Positions 1-10,847 of a stretch of DNA of 64,000 bases are shown here, one piece after another. Origin of the DNA: Ahaetulla prasina (taxonomy: Eukaryota > Chordata > Lepidosauria > Squamata > Colubridae). Position numbers and translations under genes: made by a program. Within the stretch, counting starts at the first letter, position 1; the number at the start of each line of letters is the position of its first letter. The DNA lies in the NCBI RefSeq assembly GCF_028640845.1, contig NC_080542.1, positions 133,613,080 to 133,677,079 of the forward strand, given 5' to 3'. The notes beneath the pieces are model-generated. The model was not told the DNA's origin, did no database searches, and saw only the letters and a program-made list of their open reading frames with translations.

Positions 1-312
1 ACTGACAAAAAAGCAAAAACAGAAGGAGTCAGCATGGAACAGCTGAAAATGAACCATGCTGCCTTTAAAATAAGAGCAAATTACACAATATTTTAATCAT
101 ATCCTTTAAAGAATATCTGCATAACTAGTTGGTAAAATAAATTTCCATGAATGTCTAGTTAAGAAAGGAGAGAAAAGGCTCCTACATCAATACTTGTTAA
201 ATATATTTTGAACCAAATGTAGCATTGCACTTTAAAATGTTTAAAATGTTTTAAGTAAGGCATAGTGACTTACTTAAGACAAAGAAAAGAGGAAGGTTAT
301 AGAACTGGGTAT

Positions 313-356
313 CTAATCTGTGTAGATGGCTATCAAAGGCCATCTACACAGATTAG
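313..356. repeat. Perfect 18-bp inverted repeat with 8-nt loop
   Basis: Bases 313-330 and 339-356 are exact reverse complements, separated by eight bases (331-338). RNA from either strand could fold into an uninterrupted 18-bp hairpin. No transposon ends or target duplications are visible, so it may be a small local inverted duplication rather than a mobile element. Confidence 0.85.
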
Positions 357-621
357 GCCAATTTTCTAAGAGTTGGTAATTTTACTATCTGAATAAATAC
401 ACATGACTATGAATCAAGAAGCAACTTGCTAATTTGTATTTTTTATCAACACTGCAATAAAACCAAAGTTTATTCATTCATTATCCATTATCTTTCTATA
501 ATAAATTTAGAAATCTCTTCAGAATGATTGTTTCCACATCTTGATCACAATCTACTAAGATTCCCCAGTGAACAGGGGGGGAAAATTAAGGACCAAATGT
601 CTATGGAGATTCTCAGTCATT

Positions 622-990
622 CAGGTCATGGTTGTATCAAAGATGCTTTTCCAAGAGGCAAGCAAACTTTATTGTTTTTCTTTGAAGACATTTTGTTTCT
701 CATCCAAGAAGCTTCTTCAGCTCTAACTGGATGGTGGGGAATGGAAGAAGTTATACTCCTTGCACACAGTTGGTCATTTGCATTTTTTTCTAGTGAGTTG
801 TTAAGGCCACCTGGAGGTTTATCTGTGTTGTCAGGGTCACCTGAGTAGTGCAAATGGATGTGGAGCCTTCTTGGAACTATTGAAAGGACCGTGTTGTAGA
901 CAGGAGAATGATGGTGTCTTCAAAGAAAAACCAGAAAATCCAGTTGCCTCTTGAAAAAGCACCTTTGGGACAAGGACCAAATGTGTTAAC
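622..990. repeat. Dispersed element with ~45-bp terminal inverted repeats
   Basis: The left end (about 622-670, containing GCTTTTCCAAGAGGCAA) matches the reverse complement of the right end (about 945-990, containing TTGCCTCTTGAAAAAGC). The interior carries a second motif, CATCCAAGAAGCTTCTTCAG. A second, more decayed copy is at 21855-22190. The family is not identified; a Penelope-like or foldback origin is possible but unproven. The 106-codon open frame across it has no protein similarity I recognise. Confidence 0.55.
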
Positions 991-1529
991 CTAGGCTTCC
1001 AACAAAACGGGGACAGTTTTTAGAAAGCTGGAACTTTTTCAATTGACTATCCCATGCAAACCATGCCTGAAACTGAAATGGGATTAAGACCCTCTGAGTT
1101 AAACTCTGAGCTTCAAACATCCTCCTTTATCAATAAAACCTCTACCAAGTACTGCGTTGACCAGACAGATACATAGGAACATTTCCTGCATAGCAGCCAG
1201 AGGAGAACCTACATTAGAACTCAAACTAAAGCATCTGCAGAACCAAGCTTTATCAATATTGCCAGAACATTCTGCATAGCAGACATTTGTTGAATGTGCA
1301 TTGTTTAGTGTAACACAGAAGCTAATAACATGAAAGTGAATTTTCTACAGTAAAGAGGTTTTTTTTTTGTCTATGTGTGATTTTCAAAAGCAATCTTGAA
1401 TGTAACCATACTTAAGACTGCATTTCAATTACACAATACAAAAAAAAAATCCCAATATTTATAAATAAGTTAACATGAGACATCACATATATATTCAGCA
1501 GAAGTCAGGATGGACAGCTATGTACTTAC

Positions 1530-1625
1530 ATCCTTAACTTGTTCAGAAGTGATAGGCTGGTTAAAAGAATCAATTGCTCCTTCAGACACAATTATTATAT
1601 TCAACCTTTTCTTTCGGGCACGGTT
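1530..1625 (-). CDS. PFKP: PFKP exon 8 (6-phosphofructokinase, platelet type)
   Basis: Ninety-six bp, 32 whole codons (residues 249-280 of the assembled chain), phase 0 at both ends, flanked by a TAG acceptor (minus-strand side at 1626) and a GTAAGT donor. It begins N-R-A-R-K-K-R and contains the strand IIIVSEGAID. The glutamate in the EGA motif (residue 263) corresponds to the fructose-6-phosphate-binding Glu of bacterial PFK. Vertebrate PFKs usually read V-A-E-G-A here; this copy reads V-S-E-G-A (codon TCT). It is the last exon inside the window. Confidence 0.95.
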
Positions 1626-2887
1626 CTAGGATGAAAGAAATTTAAGACAGATCAGTAAGGCTACCAAAGCTGGAATAAACAGTGGAAGGCGGAATTCTAA
1701 ACATAGGTAAGAAACTTTTCATCTTCTGCATGAGACACAAATATTCAGAAAATGTATATAAGACATCTAATGAAACTATGCCCTATTGTTATTCTCCCAC
1801 CTCTCCCAATGTATCTACTTCAACATGGCACATTGTACATGTACTAGGTTTTTCAGTTCCAGATTTTTAAGCCAGAATGACTAGAAATAGGAACTATAGT
1901 TGTTACCGATCAGGAAGAATACTGGATTGTAGAAAGCTTATATAAGGCTCCATGCTCAGGATTATAAAAACTCAGTAGGATAAAGTGAACCAAAAGGTTT
2001 CAGACTTTTTGGTTTCAGGAAACCTTTTCAAATCAGCTGACAAATATATGAATGCTGCAGAGTATCCTGGAACATGCTGTAAGGCAAGGATGAGGAATCA
2101 CTGTCCCTTTAGACCAGGGTTAGGGAATGATGGCCCTTTTATGACTTGTAGACTTCAGCTCCTAGAATTCCTGAGCCAGGCTGGTTTGAGAAATTCTCGG
2201 AGTTGATCAACAAGTCATAAAAGAGCTCTCGTTTCCCACCCCTGGTCTAGACATTGTTGAAATTCAAGGCCCATACAGATCAAGGCTGGACATTCTGGGA
2301 GCTGTAGTGAACCATGCTTCTCCAAACCCATTTGTAGTCACAATTCCTAAATGTTGTTAAGAATTCTTGTTGTCCCATGCTGAAAGTTGAGCATGAGAAT
2401 TAAGGTAGACAACTCTCCTGAGATGACAAGTTAAAAGAGAACAGCCCAATGTCTTCAAGAAATAAATTCCGCCACTAAAATAAATTTTTGACATCTTATT
2501 TTGCAGGGGGTGGGGAATGTCAACAAGCCCAATAAACTATAAGTTTAGTGCCATTTCTGTGCATCTGTGCTGTTTGAGCAAACCAACTCCTGCTTTCAAC
2601 CATAACTGTTTTGAAAGCCGCTGAGAGCCATTAAGGGAATGGCCACATGGATATTTTCTTAGTTAAAAATAAATTGATTGCACAATGGGGCTACCCTCAC
2701 TATAGTGAGAAAAATAATCTAAGAATGCCCCAAAGGGGGAGCCTTTACAGGTGATCTTTATCATTTTGGCACAGTTGCCTTTTAGAGACTGGAAATTTGG
2801 ATTGTTCTTGCTCAATTTTCACCAGGGATCTGCTGATAATCTCCCAAGGAAGCCCAAGGCATTATAAACCAAAGCTGAAAAGATTAC
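1626..2887. other. PFKP intron 7
   Basis: A 1.26-kb intron between exons 7 and 8. It holds the short hAT-type MITE at 2115-2244. In the remainder (1626-2106 and 2253-2887) I see no exon, RNA gene or repeat that I can name. Confidence 0.7.
2115..2244. mobile_element. hAT-type MITE (130 bp)
   Basis: Begins CAGGGTTAGGGAA and ends TTTCCCACCCCTG, imperfect terminal inverted repeats of hAT style. The flanks CTTTAGAC (2107-2114) and GTCTAGAC (2245-2252) form an 8-bp target duplication with two mismatches. The interior contains the sequence near GGCTGGTTTGAGAAATTCT. No coding capacity. Confidence 0.7.
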
Positions 2888-2996
2888 CTCAGAAAGCCTA
2901 GCACACATGTGATCTTCCCATCCTTCTTCAGGTGGATATTCAGGGATAAATACATAGTCTGCACCACAAGCTAAAGCACTAACAAGTGCCAGATAC
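2888..2996 (-). CDS. PFKP: PFKP exon 7
   Basis: One base completing Gly212 plus 36 codons (residues 213-248), acceptor CTAG and donor GTAATC. It starts [13 protein letters not shown] and ends in R-L-S-E. This segment follows the MGRHCG motif of exon 6 and is part of the N-terminal catalytic half of the dimeric-repeat eukaryotic PFK. It differs from human PFKP at several surface-type positions, for example Tyr for Trp after GAD. The 109-bp length matches the conserved exon of vertebrate PFK genes. Confidence 0.96.
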
Positions 2997-3086
2997 CTAG
3001 GGCAAAGAAGGAAATTGCCAATCAGTATCTGACGTAAACACCACAAGAACATTTTACTAAAAGTGGTTTATCTTGGAGATACGTAC

Positions 3087-3131
3087 CCGCAGTGTCTTCC
3101 CATCACTTCCAAGACGAAGGTCCTCTGATGG
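3087..3131 (-). CDS. PFKP: PFKP exon 6 (45-bp microexon)
   Basis: A 45-bp exon: one base completing Ser197, 14 codons, then two bases of Gly212. It encodes H-Q-R-T-F-V-L-E-V followed by MGRHCG (207-212), a motif whose Met, Gly and Arg line the fructose-6-phosphate site. Acceptor TTTTTGTAG, donor GTACGT. Intron 6 (2997-3086) is only 90 bp, the shortest here, so exons 6 and 7 form a tight pair. The exon lacks its own start codon and can only be recognised from flanking exons. Confidence 0.95.
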
Positions 3132-3327
3132 CTACAAAAATCACAAGATAGATCAACAACCAAAACAAACAGTAAGATACTATTCAAACGTACAAATCTT
3201 GAATTTGGCATTAAGTAGATGACTCCTATGCTTTTTTTTTTTTTTGCTTATTTATTTATTTTATTCTTGTTCCTCCTCCTTCAGATGGACTTTCCTTAAT
3301 TCATGTTCTAGCTGCCAGTTAAGTATA

Positions 3328-3703
3328 CAGATAGCCCTCGATTTACGACCAGAATTGAGCCCAAAATTTATGTTAAGTGAGATATTGGTTAAAAAGTGAG
3401 TTTTGCCCCATTTTACGATCTTTCTTACCACAGTTGTTAAGTGAATCATTATAGTTGCTAAGTGAATCTGGCTTCCCCATTGATTTTGTTTGTTAAGAGG
3501 TCACAAAAGTTGATCAGATGCCCCCGAGACATTGCAACTGTCATAAATATGAACCAGTTGCCAAGCATCTGAATTTTGATTACATGACAGTGGGGATGCT
3601 GCAATGGTCGTAAGTGTGAAGAGTGGTCATAAGTCATTTTTTTCCGTGCCAGCGTAACATTGAACAGTCACTAAATGAACTGCTGTAAGTTAAGGATTAG
3701 TTG
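3328..3703. mobile_element. Pogo/Tigger-like MITE copy
   Basis: Starts TATA|CAGATAGCCCTCGATTTAC; the right end reads GTAAGTTAAGGATTAGTTG, a degenerate reverse complement. The interior carries the shared family phrases, such as AAGTGAATCTGGCTTCCCC. It belongs to the family best preserved at 5355-5745. Non-autonomous; the 62-codon minus-strand frame over it is not a gene. Confidence 0.65.
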
Positions 3704-3831
3704 CAAAGTAACATTTTATTAAAAAATCCCTAAGTTTTGTTTTCCTCATTTCTCTATAATTATGGAGTTTAAGAACAATATATTATTTACAAATTACCCT
3801 TTACATTTGCTACAACCCTTGTTTCTCTCGA

Positions 3832-4117
3832 AAATAAGACCAGGTCTTATTAATTTTTTAATTAATTCTTAATTTTTGCTCCAAAAGACTCATTAGGATT
3901 TATTTTCCGGTTAGGTCTTATTTTCAGGGAAATACGGTACTAAAATGCCTCCATCTGGCTGACAATCTTAATGTGAAGGTTCTGACAGATGCCAGATGAC
4001 AGACTAGAAATGCTTTTATGAGTTGACACTTAACTGGGGCTTATATTAGAAGCATCCTGAAAAATCACACTAGGGCTTATTTTCTAGTTAGGTCTTATTT
4101 TCAGGGACACACCATAC
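3832..4117. repeat. Degenerate repeat with GAAAATAAGACC ends
   Basis: Three stretches of the form TCTTATTTTCAGGG or its complement occur at about 3829-3860, 3915-3940 and 4085-4110, with CGAAAATAAGACC on the left in inverted orientation. This looks like one or two copies of a short dispersed MITE-like element broken by about 100 bp of unrelated sequence. The family is not named. Confidence 0.45.
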
Positions 4118-4640
4118 CTTTCAATTATGGATGCTCTGGGAAATAAAAGAAGATTTATGCAAATTTTCTCAAACATGTTTCTTCTTATTGGCTTACAGAA
4201 TTATGCAACGGACGATGAAAGCACTAGAAAAGAAGAATCCTGGTTCTTCCTTCCCCTGCCATATGTTTGCGTGCCACTCCTATCAAAGCACCTCTCTAAC
4301 GATGTGACAAATGCCAGTGAAAGTGTTGAAAGGGCTCAGCTGCTCTTGCTAGGAATTTATGCATGCCTTCTAGGGCTCATTTTCCATCCCTCTCTAGCCA
4401 GCCAAAGATTGCAAACTTCCAAAGAGCTGCTTCCAGCTCTTTGATGGCAACAGAATTTATACAAAAGCTCAAAGTTAAATGACATGCTAAGCCATGATGT
4501 AACATCATGAAGATTATATAATAAACTACAGTGTGATCCTGGCATACTGAACAAAATATTTGGGGGGGGGGGTTGAACTGCAAGTAAGGACTGGGCAGAA
4601 AAATGCTCCTGAATTTTTCTTTCTTTACTGGTTTTCATTC
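4118..4640. other. Intron 5 sequence, nothing recognised
   Basis: Contains a 105-codon plus-strand open frame (4127-4444) with no recognisable domain. It lies in intron 5 antisense to PFKP, and I regard it as chance. A G-run sits at 4562-4571. Confidence 0.5.
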
Positions 4641-4648
4641 AGTTAGAC

Positions 4649-4951
4649 CAGAGGTCAGCAACCACAGCTCTGGAGCTGCATGTGGCTCTTTCATCCCTCT
4701 GCTGCGTCTCCCTGTTGCCGGTCAGCTCCACAATTGATAGGGCTTTTGATTAGGACAGGTAGAGGAAAAAGGACACCTCACTAGGAGGAGACTCTATGAT
4801 GGGGGAACTGGACTTCCGTTCGGCAGAGGAAAAAGGACGCCATGCTAGGAGGAGACTCTATGGTGGGGGAACCGAATTTCCAGTCGGCTCCAGAATTGAA
4901 TGGGTTAGGCCCTTTGTGGCTCTTTTGAGTGTTTAAGGTTGCCGACCCCTG
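4649..4951. mobile_element. hAT-type MITE (303 bp) with internal ~75-bp tandem repeat
   Basis: Begins CAGAGGTCAGCAACC and ends GGTTGCCGACCCCTG (terminal inverted repeats). Flanks AGTTAGAC (4641-4648) and AGTTAGAT (4952-4959) are an 8-bp target duplication with one mismatch. Inside, a unit containing GAGGAAAAAGGAC and GGAGGAGACTCTATG occurs twice (about 4752 and 4827). Confidence 0.85.
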
Positions 4952-5354
4952 AGTTAGATGAAAAGGGGTATTTGCCTTTAAAATTCCTTTCGAAAAAAAC
5001 AACATGGAATGTCTTTGTATTAAATTCATGATAAAATTCTCAGGGGATGTTTATGACTAATTAAATAATATGGACGATCTGAACTCTCCCTTCCACGCTT
5101 CTTCAATGCCAAGAGAAGACACCGTGGGGGAAAAAATCCTCCCATTAACCTTTTTCAAGGTATAAAAAAGTTTGGAAGGGTAATATTTACCTTGATTGGT
5201 AATTAAAAAAAAAAAAAAGTAATACCAGCTGTAGCACCTATCATGACATCAAATATGGAGTAAAGTGGCAAGTGGCATTTCTGAGAGAATAAAATCAACT
5301 ATCTTAACAATAAGTTTTAAAAAAGAGTGTTTTTCTCAAGGACAAATTTCTATA

Positions 5355-5745
5355 CAGTTAGTCCTTGACTTACAAGGACAATTGAGCCTGATTTTTTGTT
5401 ACTAAGTGAGACACTTGTTAAATGAATTTTTGCCCCCATTTTATGACTTTTCTTGCCACAGTTGTTAAGTGAATCACTGCTGTTGTTAAGTTATTAAGTG
5501 AATCTGGCTTCCCCACTGATTTTGCTTGTCTTCTGTCTACCTTCTGTTGCAAAAGGTGATCACATGATCCCAGGACACTGCAACCGTCATAAATATGAGT
5601 CAGTTTCCAAGTGTCTGAATTTTGATTTTGTGACCATGGGGAATGCAACAGTCGTAAGTGTGAAAAACTGTCCTAAGTCACTTTTGCTATTGTAACTTTT
5701 TATAGTCAGTCACTAAATAAACTTTTTAAAGTCAAGGGCTACATG
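5355..5745. mobile_element. Pogo/Tigger-like MITE, best-preserved copy
   Basis: A 391-bp element beginning CAGTTAGTCCTTGACTTAC and ending with the near reverse complement AAAGTCAAGGGCTACATG. TATA occurs on both sides (5351-5354 and 5746-5749), consistent with a TA target duplication. The CAG-start and TA duplication suggest the Tc1/mariner superfamily, pogo/Tigger group, but no transposase is present. Related copies: 3328, 20375, 24618, 26339, 29405, 39796, 42190, 45000 and near 52100. Confidence 0.75.
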
Positions 5746-6876
5746 TATAGCATTTCCATGCAGTTATTTATGAAGCATCTGAAACAAAGGAAGAATTTTC
5801 CTATGTCAGGGAAACTTATCTTGAAATGTACTAGAAAGAAAATATATATTTTTTTACTCATTTTGGCCTCCGGCTGGGTTTTTACACTTAGTTATTTGTT
5901 GCAAAAAATTCCAGGTTAGACTAACCACAATTTGGTCTTTTGAGGTACAATAAGCCATTATTAGCTTTAAAAAGGAAATAAATGCTTCCAAAAGCGTGAA
6001 GGGGCAGGAGTGGGCAAAAGAGGATTTTTTTTGCTGTTCATATGGAGGACCTGAAGTGGATTTCAGAGTTTCTCAGAAGCTGATAAATTATTATTACAGC
6101 ACCAAATATCCTATTCCAAAAAATGTTAATGTGCATTGTATCTTCCGGAAAAAACTGAAAACTGTAGAAGTTCTTCAACTATGGCAAATCTTCCTGAAGG
6201 GATCCATATCAATTGGTTTGCTAAAAAGTGAAAGAAATGGAATTTTCTAGGCAACACGAATACCTTTATTGTTCCATCTCTGGAAAAACATAAGGGGAAA
6301 AGGCCATCAGAATCTGGATTCATATATCACACTAAGCCAAACCTCAAAGCTGGGGATGTTACTTAGAACCCTGACACCAAAATTTGCTTAAGCATGGAAG
6401 TCTGTTCACACCTAATCAGATACCATGGTTTATAAACCAAAATGAATAAATTCCTACAAGTTGTTATACTAAATCAGCAAATTATCTTTTGGCTTAGTCC
6501 AATCTATGAATGTAGCTTTTATGTATAACTTCTCTGTGGCTAGGTAAGTTTTAATGGCCAAGGAAGGCAGGAAAAGCTATGGTTTCACAGTTTTCTAAAG
6601 TATGAAGCAGGAATATTATTTTTAGGAATAAATCTATCTTGACATTGTACCTAATTCCTCTTCTTGGTCATATAATATAATACAGACAATGTGGTATATA
6701 ATTATTACTTCCTTATCTTGGAATTTTAGCAGAAGATTGAAATTGATGAGGTTTTGGTGCCTTTCAGTATAACTCTTAAAACTATGGATATTTAGCTTTT
6801 ACTTGAATTGTACTCTAGAGCTTTTACTCTAAAGGTCATCCCAAATTTTCTGACATTTTTCCAGTGAATCAAATAC
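5746..6876. other. Intron 5 remainder
   Basis: About 1.1 kb between the MITE and exon 5. AT-rich, no named repeat, no exon. Open frames of 84 and 65 codons (5996-6250 plus, 6126-6323 minus) overlap one another and show no known domain. Confidence 0.5.
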
Positions 6877-7042
6877 CTTTGAGCAGTAGTCATGATGGCA
6901 TCCACCACTTCAATGATTCTATGCAGGGCAGAATCTGTGCCAATAGTCATGTCTGTCCCACAGAAATCATTGTCAATGGACCCAACCATTCCCACAATGT
7001 TGAGGTAAGCATAGTTCTTTACAGCTTCTTCTTCAATCTCAC
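6877..7042 (-). CDS. PFKP: PFKP exon 5 (catalytic aspartate)
   Basis: Two bases completing Gly142, 54 codons (143-196) and two bases of Ser197; acceptor TTTTTGGTCAG, donor GTATTT. It carries the catalytic signature [16 protein letters not shown] (163 onward). Asp165 aligns with the proton-accepting Asp127 of E. coli PFK, and the following GTD helps bind fructose-6-phosphate. The sequence [11 protein letters not shown] near its end is PFKP-like (muscle and liver forms usually have I-T-T-T), which supports the isozyme call. The 166-bp length agrees with the conserved exon. Confidence 0.97.
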
Positions 7043-7129
7043 CTGACCAAAAAGAAAAGAAAAAAAAGTAATAATATATCCAGAAGTACCCAAGAAACAT
7101 CTCTTCCCTTTGAGTGTCAGAGAGATCTT

Positions 7130-7640
7130 TAGAATAGAATAGAATTTTTTATTGGCCAAGTGTGATTGGACACACAAGGAATTTGTCTTGGTCCATATGC
7201 TCTCAGTGTACATAAAACAAAAGATACCTTCATCAAGGTACAACATTTACAACACAAATGATGGTCAATATATCAATATAAATCGTAAGGATACCAGCAA
7301 CAAAGTTACAGTCATACAGTCATAAGTGGAAAGAGATGGGTGATGGGAACGATGAGAAGATTAATAGTAGTGCAGATTTAGTAAATAGTTTGCAGTGTTG
7401 AGGGAATTATTTGTTTAGCAGAGTGATGGCCTTTGGGAAAAAACTGTTCTTGTGTCTAGTTGTTCTGGTGTGCAGTGCTCTATAGCGTCGTTTTGAGGGT
7501 AGGAGTTGAAACAGTTTATGTCCTGGATGTGAGGGATCTGTAAATATTTTCACGGCCCTCTTCTTGATTCGTGCAGTATACAGGTCCTCAATGGAAGGCA
7601 GGTTGGTAGCCATTATTTTTTCTGCAGTTCTAATTTAGGA
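7130..7640 (-). pseudogene. LINE 3' end, ORF2 C-terminus remnant
   Basis: On the minus strand a 68-codon frame (7407-7613) ends in sequence resembling non-LTR polyprotein C-termini, with LFQLLPSKRRYRALHTRTT and NSFFPKAI. It is followed by a 3' untranslated tail ending in an (ATTCT)n-like run at 7130-7145. The same unit, same orientation, is at 63531-64000. It is 5'-truncated and its clade is not identified. It lies just upstream of exon 5 in intron 4. Confidence 0.7.
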
Positions 7641-7999
7641 CAATCTTACAGTCTCAAGGTATACATAAATATTACTTTAGCACTGTATAATTGTATAAGG
7701 ATGTAATATGGAAAGAGACAAGTTATTAGATCTTTCATTCGGAATGTAAACTATATGCTGTGTTATAGTAATTTCCTTTTGGCTGTTTTAAGAAGGATGA
7801 AAAAAAAAACAGATTAGATGCCACGAAGACTAGCCTCATTGGATACTCTCTGGAATGTCTGAGAAGCTGTGGGTTTTTTGTTCACATGGGTGTGAAAAAT
7901 TTCTGGTGGCAGATTTGAATAAGGTCTCTCTCCATTCTACAACCATTGCCTATTAGGAAGGGGGGAGGGGGAGGGGGAAGGGGAAGAGGACAGAGTAGG
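7641..7999. other. Intron 4 sequence before the nested LINE
   Basis: No exon or named repeat; contains a G-rich run (7961-7987) of the form (GGGGGA)n. Confidence 0.5.
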
Positions 8000-10561
8000 A
8001 AACAGTAGCTCATTTGATATCATTTTTGTTTGTGAAACATGGCTGAACTCATCCCTTCCTGACTCCATTATCTCAAACAAAGAATATCAAGTCTATCGAT
8101 CAGATCGTGAAAATCGAAGAGGTGGTGGAGTGGCTATCTTTTACAAAAAGTCACTGAATCTAAAAAAATATCCAAGTAGCATATAAACTTTCTCTTCCTG
8201 AAACTATTGTATGCGACCTATCCCTTGACACTACTCTTCGATTCTTACTATGCTACAGAGCCCCTGACTATGACATTACCCATGCAAATATGCTAACCTC
8301 AATGCTAAATGGGCTACCTCTTGCCCATATCCTCTCATCTTCCTGGGTGACCTAAATCTACCTCTCATTAACTGGATAACTAATGAATGTTCAACTGACC
8401 CAATCCATGCTACACTATACAACGCTGTTATAAACCTAGGTCTTGAACAACTTGTAACTAACATTACAAGACTCAACAACTGCCTTGATCTCATATTCTG
8501 CAACAATTCAAACTCAATTTACGGACTACAAATTAAAGAACCTTTTTCCAACAGTGACCATTGCATGATTGATTTTCGTCTCAATATACGTCCATACTTC
8601 AATCGTCATAACAACAGTATTCCCAACTACAACTTCAAAAAAGCCAATTACGACCTTATAAACAACGATCTTTCATTTCTGGACTGTCAAAATCTGTTTG
8701 CAACCTGCATAACCGCTGAAGACCACTATAGAGTCTTCCTACTTGAAATCAATAGAGTCATTAAACTATATGTACCACAAATGACTACCATGATCAGTAA
8801 AAACAAACTACCCATATCAATAAAAAAGCTTCAATCAAAAAAAAAATCCCTCTGGAAAAGAAACAAAAAAGGCTATGTTACAAATTTCAAAAACCGCTAC
8901 AGAAATATATGCAACCAAATAAAAACTGAATGCACAAATTGCCACACCAAGCAAGAAGAGAACCTTCTGCGCACAAATTCCAATCGTGCCTTTTATAATT
9001 TTGTTAACAATAAACTTAAAGACTCAAGATCCATCCCACCACTAAAAGATTCTAACAACAAAGAATGCAATGATGAAACAGTTAAAGCAAACCTCTTCAA
9101 CATTTTTTTTGGCTCAGTTTTTGTTAACTCTGATAACACATATCCGACATTCCACAAACGTACCAGCAATGATTATGATGACTTAACTCATATAGATTTC
9201 ACAGAAGATAACGTTGGAAAAGCTCTTCATAACTTAAAATCATCGCTATCTATTGGACCCGATGGACTATGTGCATACTTCTTAAAAAAACTTTCCATTA
9301 ATATAGCAGAACCCCTAAGTATTATTTTTGATAAAGCTTTCACGACCAGTTCCCTTCCCAAACTTTGGTCACTAGTCACAGTCATCCCTATCTTCAAAAA
9401 AGGAGACCCTAGCTTAGTCGAAAATTACAGACCGATCTCTCTTTGCTGCGTCACCTGCAAAGTCATGGAATCTATCATCAACCAATCCATTACCTCACAC
9501 TTAGAAACTAACAACCTACTCTCCAATAAACAATTTGGTTTCAGGAAAAAATTATCATGTAACTTACAACTTCTCCACCGTAAAAACATATGGACTACAA
9601 ATCTTGATTAAGGCAAATCAATAGATGCAATCTACATACACTTCTGCAAAGGTTTTGACTCAGTAGTACACGACAAACTTCTCCTAAAACTAATATCCTA
9701 TGGCATCTCAGGACCCCTCCACAAATGGATATCTGCTTTTCTGTCTAACAGACAACAAGTGGTCAAAATTGGCAATGCTTTATCAAATCCTGTTCCTGTC
9801 AAAAGTGGCATTCCCCAAGGCAGCGTCCTTGGACCAACACTCTTTATTATATACATTAATGATCTTTGTGACCATATCTCAAGTAATTGTGTTCTCTTTG
9901 CTGACGATGTCAAACTATTTAACACCACAGACAGTAGTGTATTTCTATCATTCAAAACGACCTTGATCATCTAACCGCTAAAAATTGGCAGCTCCAAATT
10001 TCAACCAGCAAATGCTCAGTCTTACATATAGGAAAAAAGAACCCAAACACTAAGTACATACTAGATGGACATTACCTTACAGACAATCCCCATCCTGTTA
10101 AAGACCCTGGAGTTTTCATGTCAAATGATCTAAGTGCCAAAGCCCACTGCAACTACATAGCAAAAAAAGCTCTAAGAGTTGTAAACCTAATTTTGCGTAG
10201 CTTCTTTTCCAAAAGCACCACACTACTAACCAGAGCATATAAAACATTTGCTAGACCAATTCTAGAATACAGCTCACCTGTTTGGAACTCTCACCATATC
10301 TCTGACATCAATACAATTGAACGTGTCCAGAAATATTTTACAAGAAGAGTTCTCCATTCCTCTGAAAACAATAAAATACCTTATCCCACCAGACTTGAAA
10401 TCCTAGGCTTAGAAAACTTGGAACTCCGTCGCCTTCGACAAGACCTAAGTTTAACTCACAGAATCATCTATTGTAATGTCCTTCTTGTTAAATACTACTT
10501 CAGCTTTAATTGCAATAATACTAGAGCAACTAATAGATTTAAACTTAATGTCAACCGCTTT
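8000..10561 (+). pseudogene. CR1-like (Jockey superfamily) LINE, 5' part
   Basis: Non-LTR retrotransposon with endonuclease and reverse transcriptase. Endonuclease traces start near 8005 (an ETWLN motif, then RRGGGVAIFYKK, FLGDLNLP and SDHCMIDF near 8560). An uninterrupted 348-codon frame (8565-9611) covers the linker and first RT motifs (GPDGLCAYFLKK, VIPIFKKGDPSLVENYRPIS). A frameshift or stop follows, then GIPQGSVLGP and the catalytic FADDVKLF at about 9895-9920, and a further segment 10118-10597. The N-terminal region is missing. A Gypsy element interrupts it at 10561/10562 and it resumes at 15115. Stops and frameshifts make it inactive. Confidence 0.88.
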
Positions 10562-10749
10562 TGTAATGTATCTTTAAGAGTTTGGAGGGAAAACTGAGCG
10601 GGAAAAGCACGTTGCTGATTGGACAAAGCCTCTGGCTAAACTGTATATAAAGAGAGGGTTTCCCCAGCCCGGGTCGCTGGGTTCACCATATAGTAAAGAG
10701 CTGTTGTCACTATCCTGGTCTCCTGCCTCGTTATTGCCCGAATTTAACA
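10562..10749 (+). repeat. 5' LTR of Gypsy element
   Basis: 188 bp, TGTAATG...TTTAACA. Contains the TATA-like CTGTATATAAAGAG. It differs from the 3' LTR (187 bp) by three transitions and one single-base indel, about 98% identity, so the insertion is fairly young. Confidence 0.95.
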
Positions 10750-10750
10750 C

Positions 10751-10768
10751 TGGCGACGAAGGTGGGAT
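10751..10768 (+). other. Primer-binding-site-like sequence
   Basis: TGGCGACGAAGGTGGGAT begins one base after the 5' LTR. The position and the TGG start (complement of a tRNA CCA end) fit a minus-strand primer site. I cannot assign the tRNA. Confidence 0.6.
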
Positions 10769-10847
10769 CTCGAGGCTAAGAGCGCCAGGAAAAAGCTGAA
10801 GTCACCAGGAAGACGCGAACCCAGCAAACAAGGGGCGGAAAGCAGCG

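Larger units (their letters stand above)
1..1529. other. PFKP intron 8 (partial), mostly unannotated
   Basis: This stretch lies 3' of exon 8 on the minus strand and runs off the window edge. Apart from the hairpin at 313-356 and the inverted-repeat element at about 622-990 I see only AT-rich intronic sequence with short A/T runs. No exon 9 (the part of PFKP containing the HVQRGGTPSAFDR-type motif) is present, so the rest of the gene lies outside. Confidence 0.6.

Noticed and set aside
4127..4444. 105-codon plus-strand frame in intron 5
   Set aside because: No domain, antisense to PFKP, no promoter or splice support; consistent with chance.
8565..9611. Open 348-codon frame as a possible host gene
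   Set aside because: Contains non-LTR reverse-transcriptase motifs and lies within a LINE with flanking endonuclease traces.
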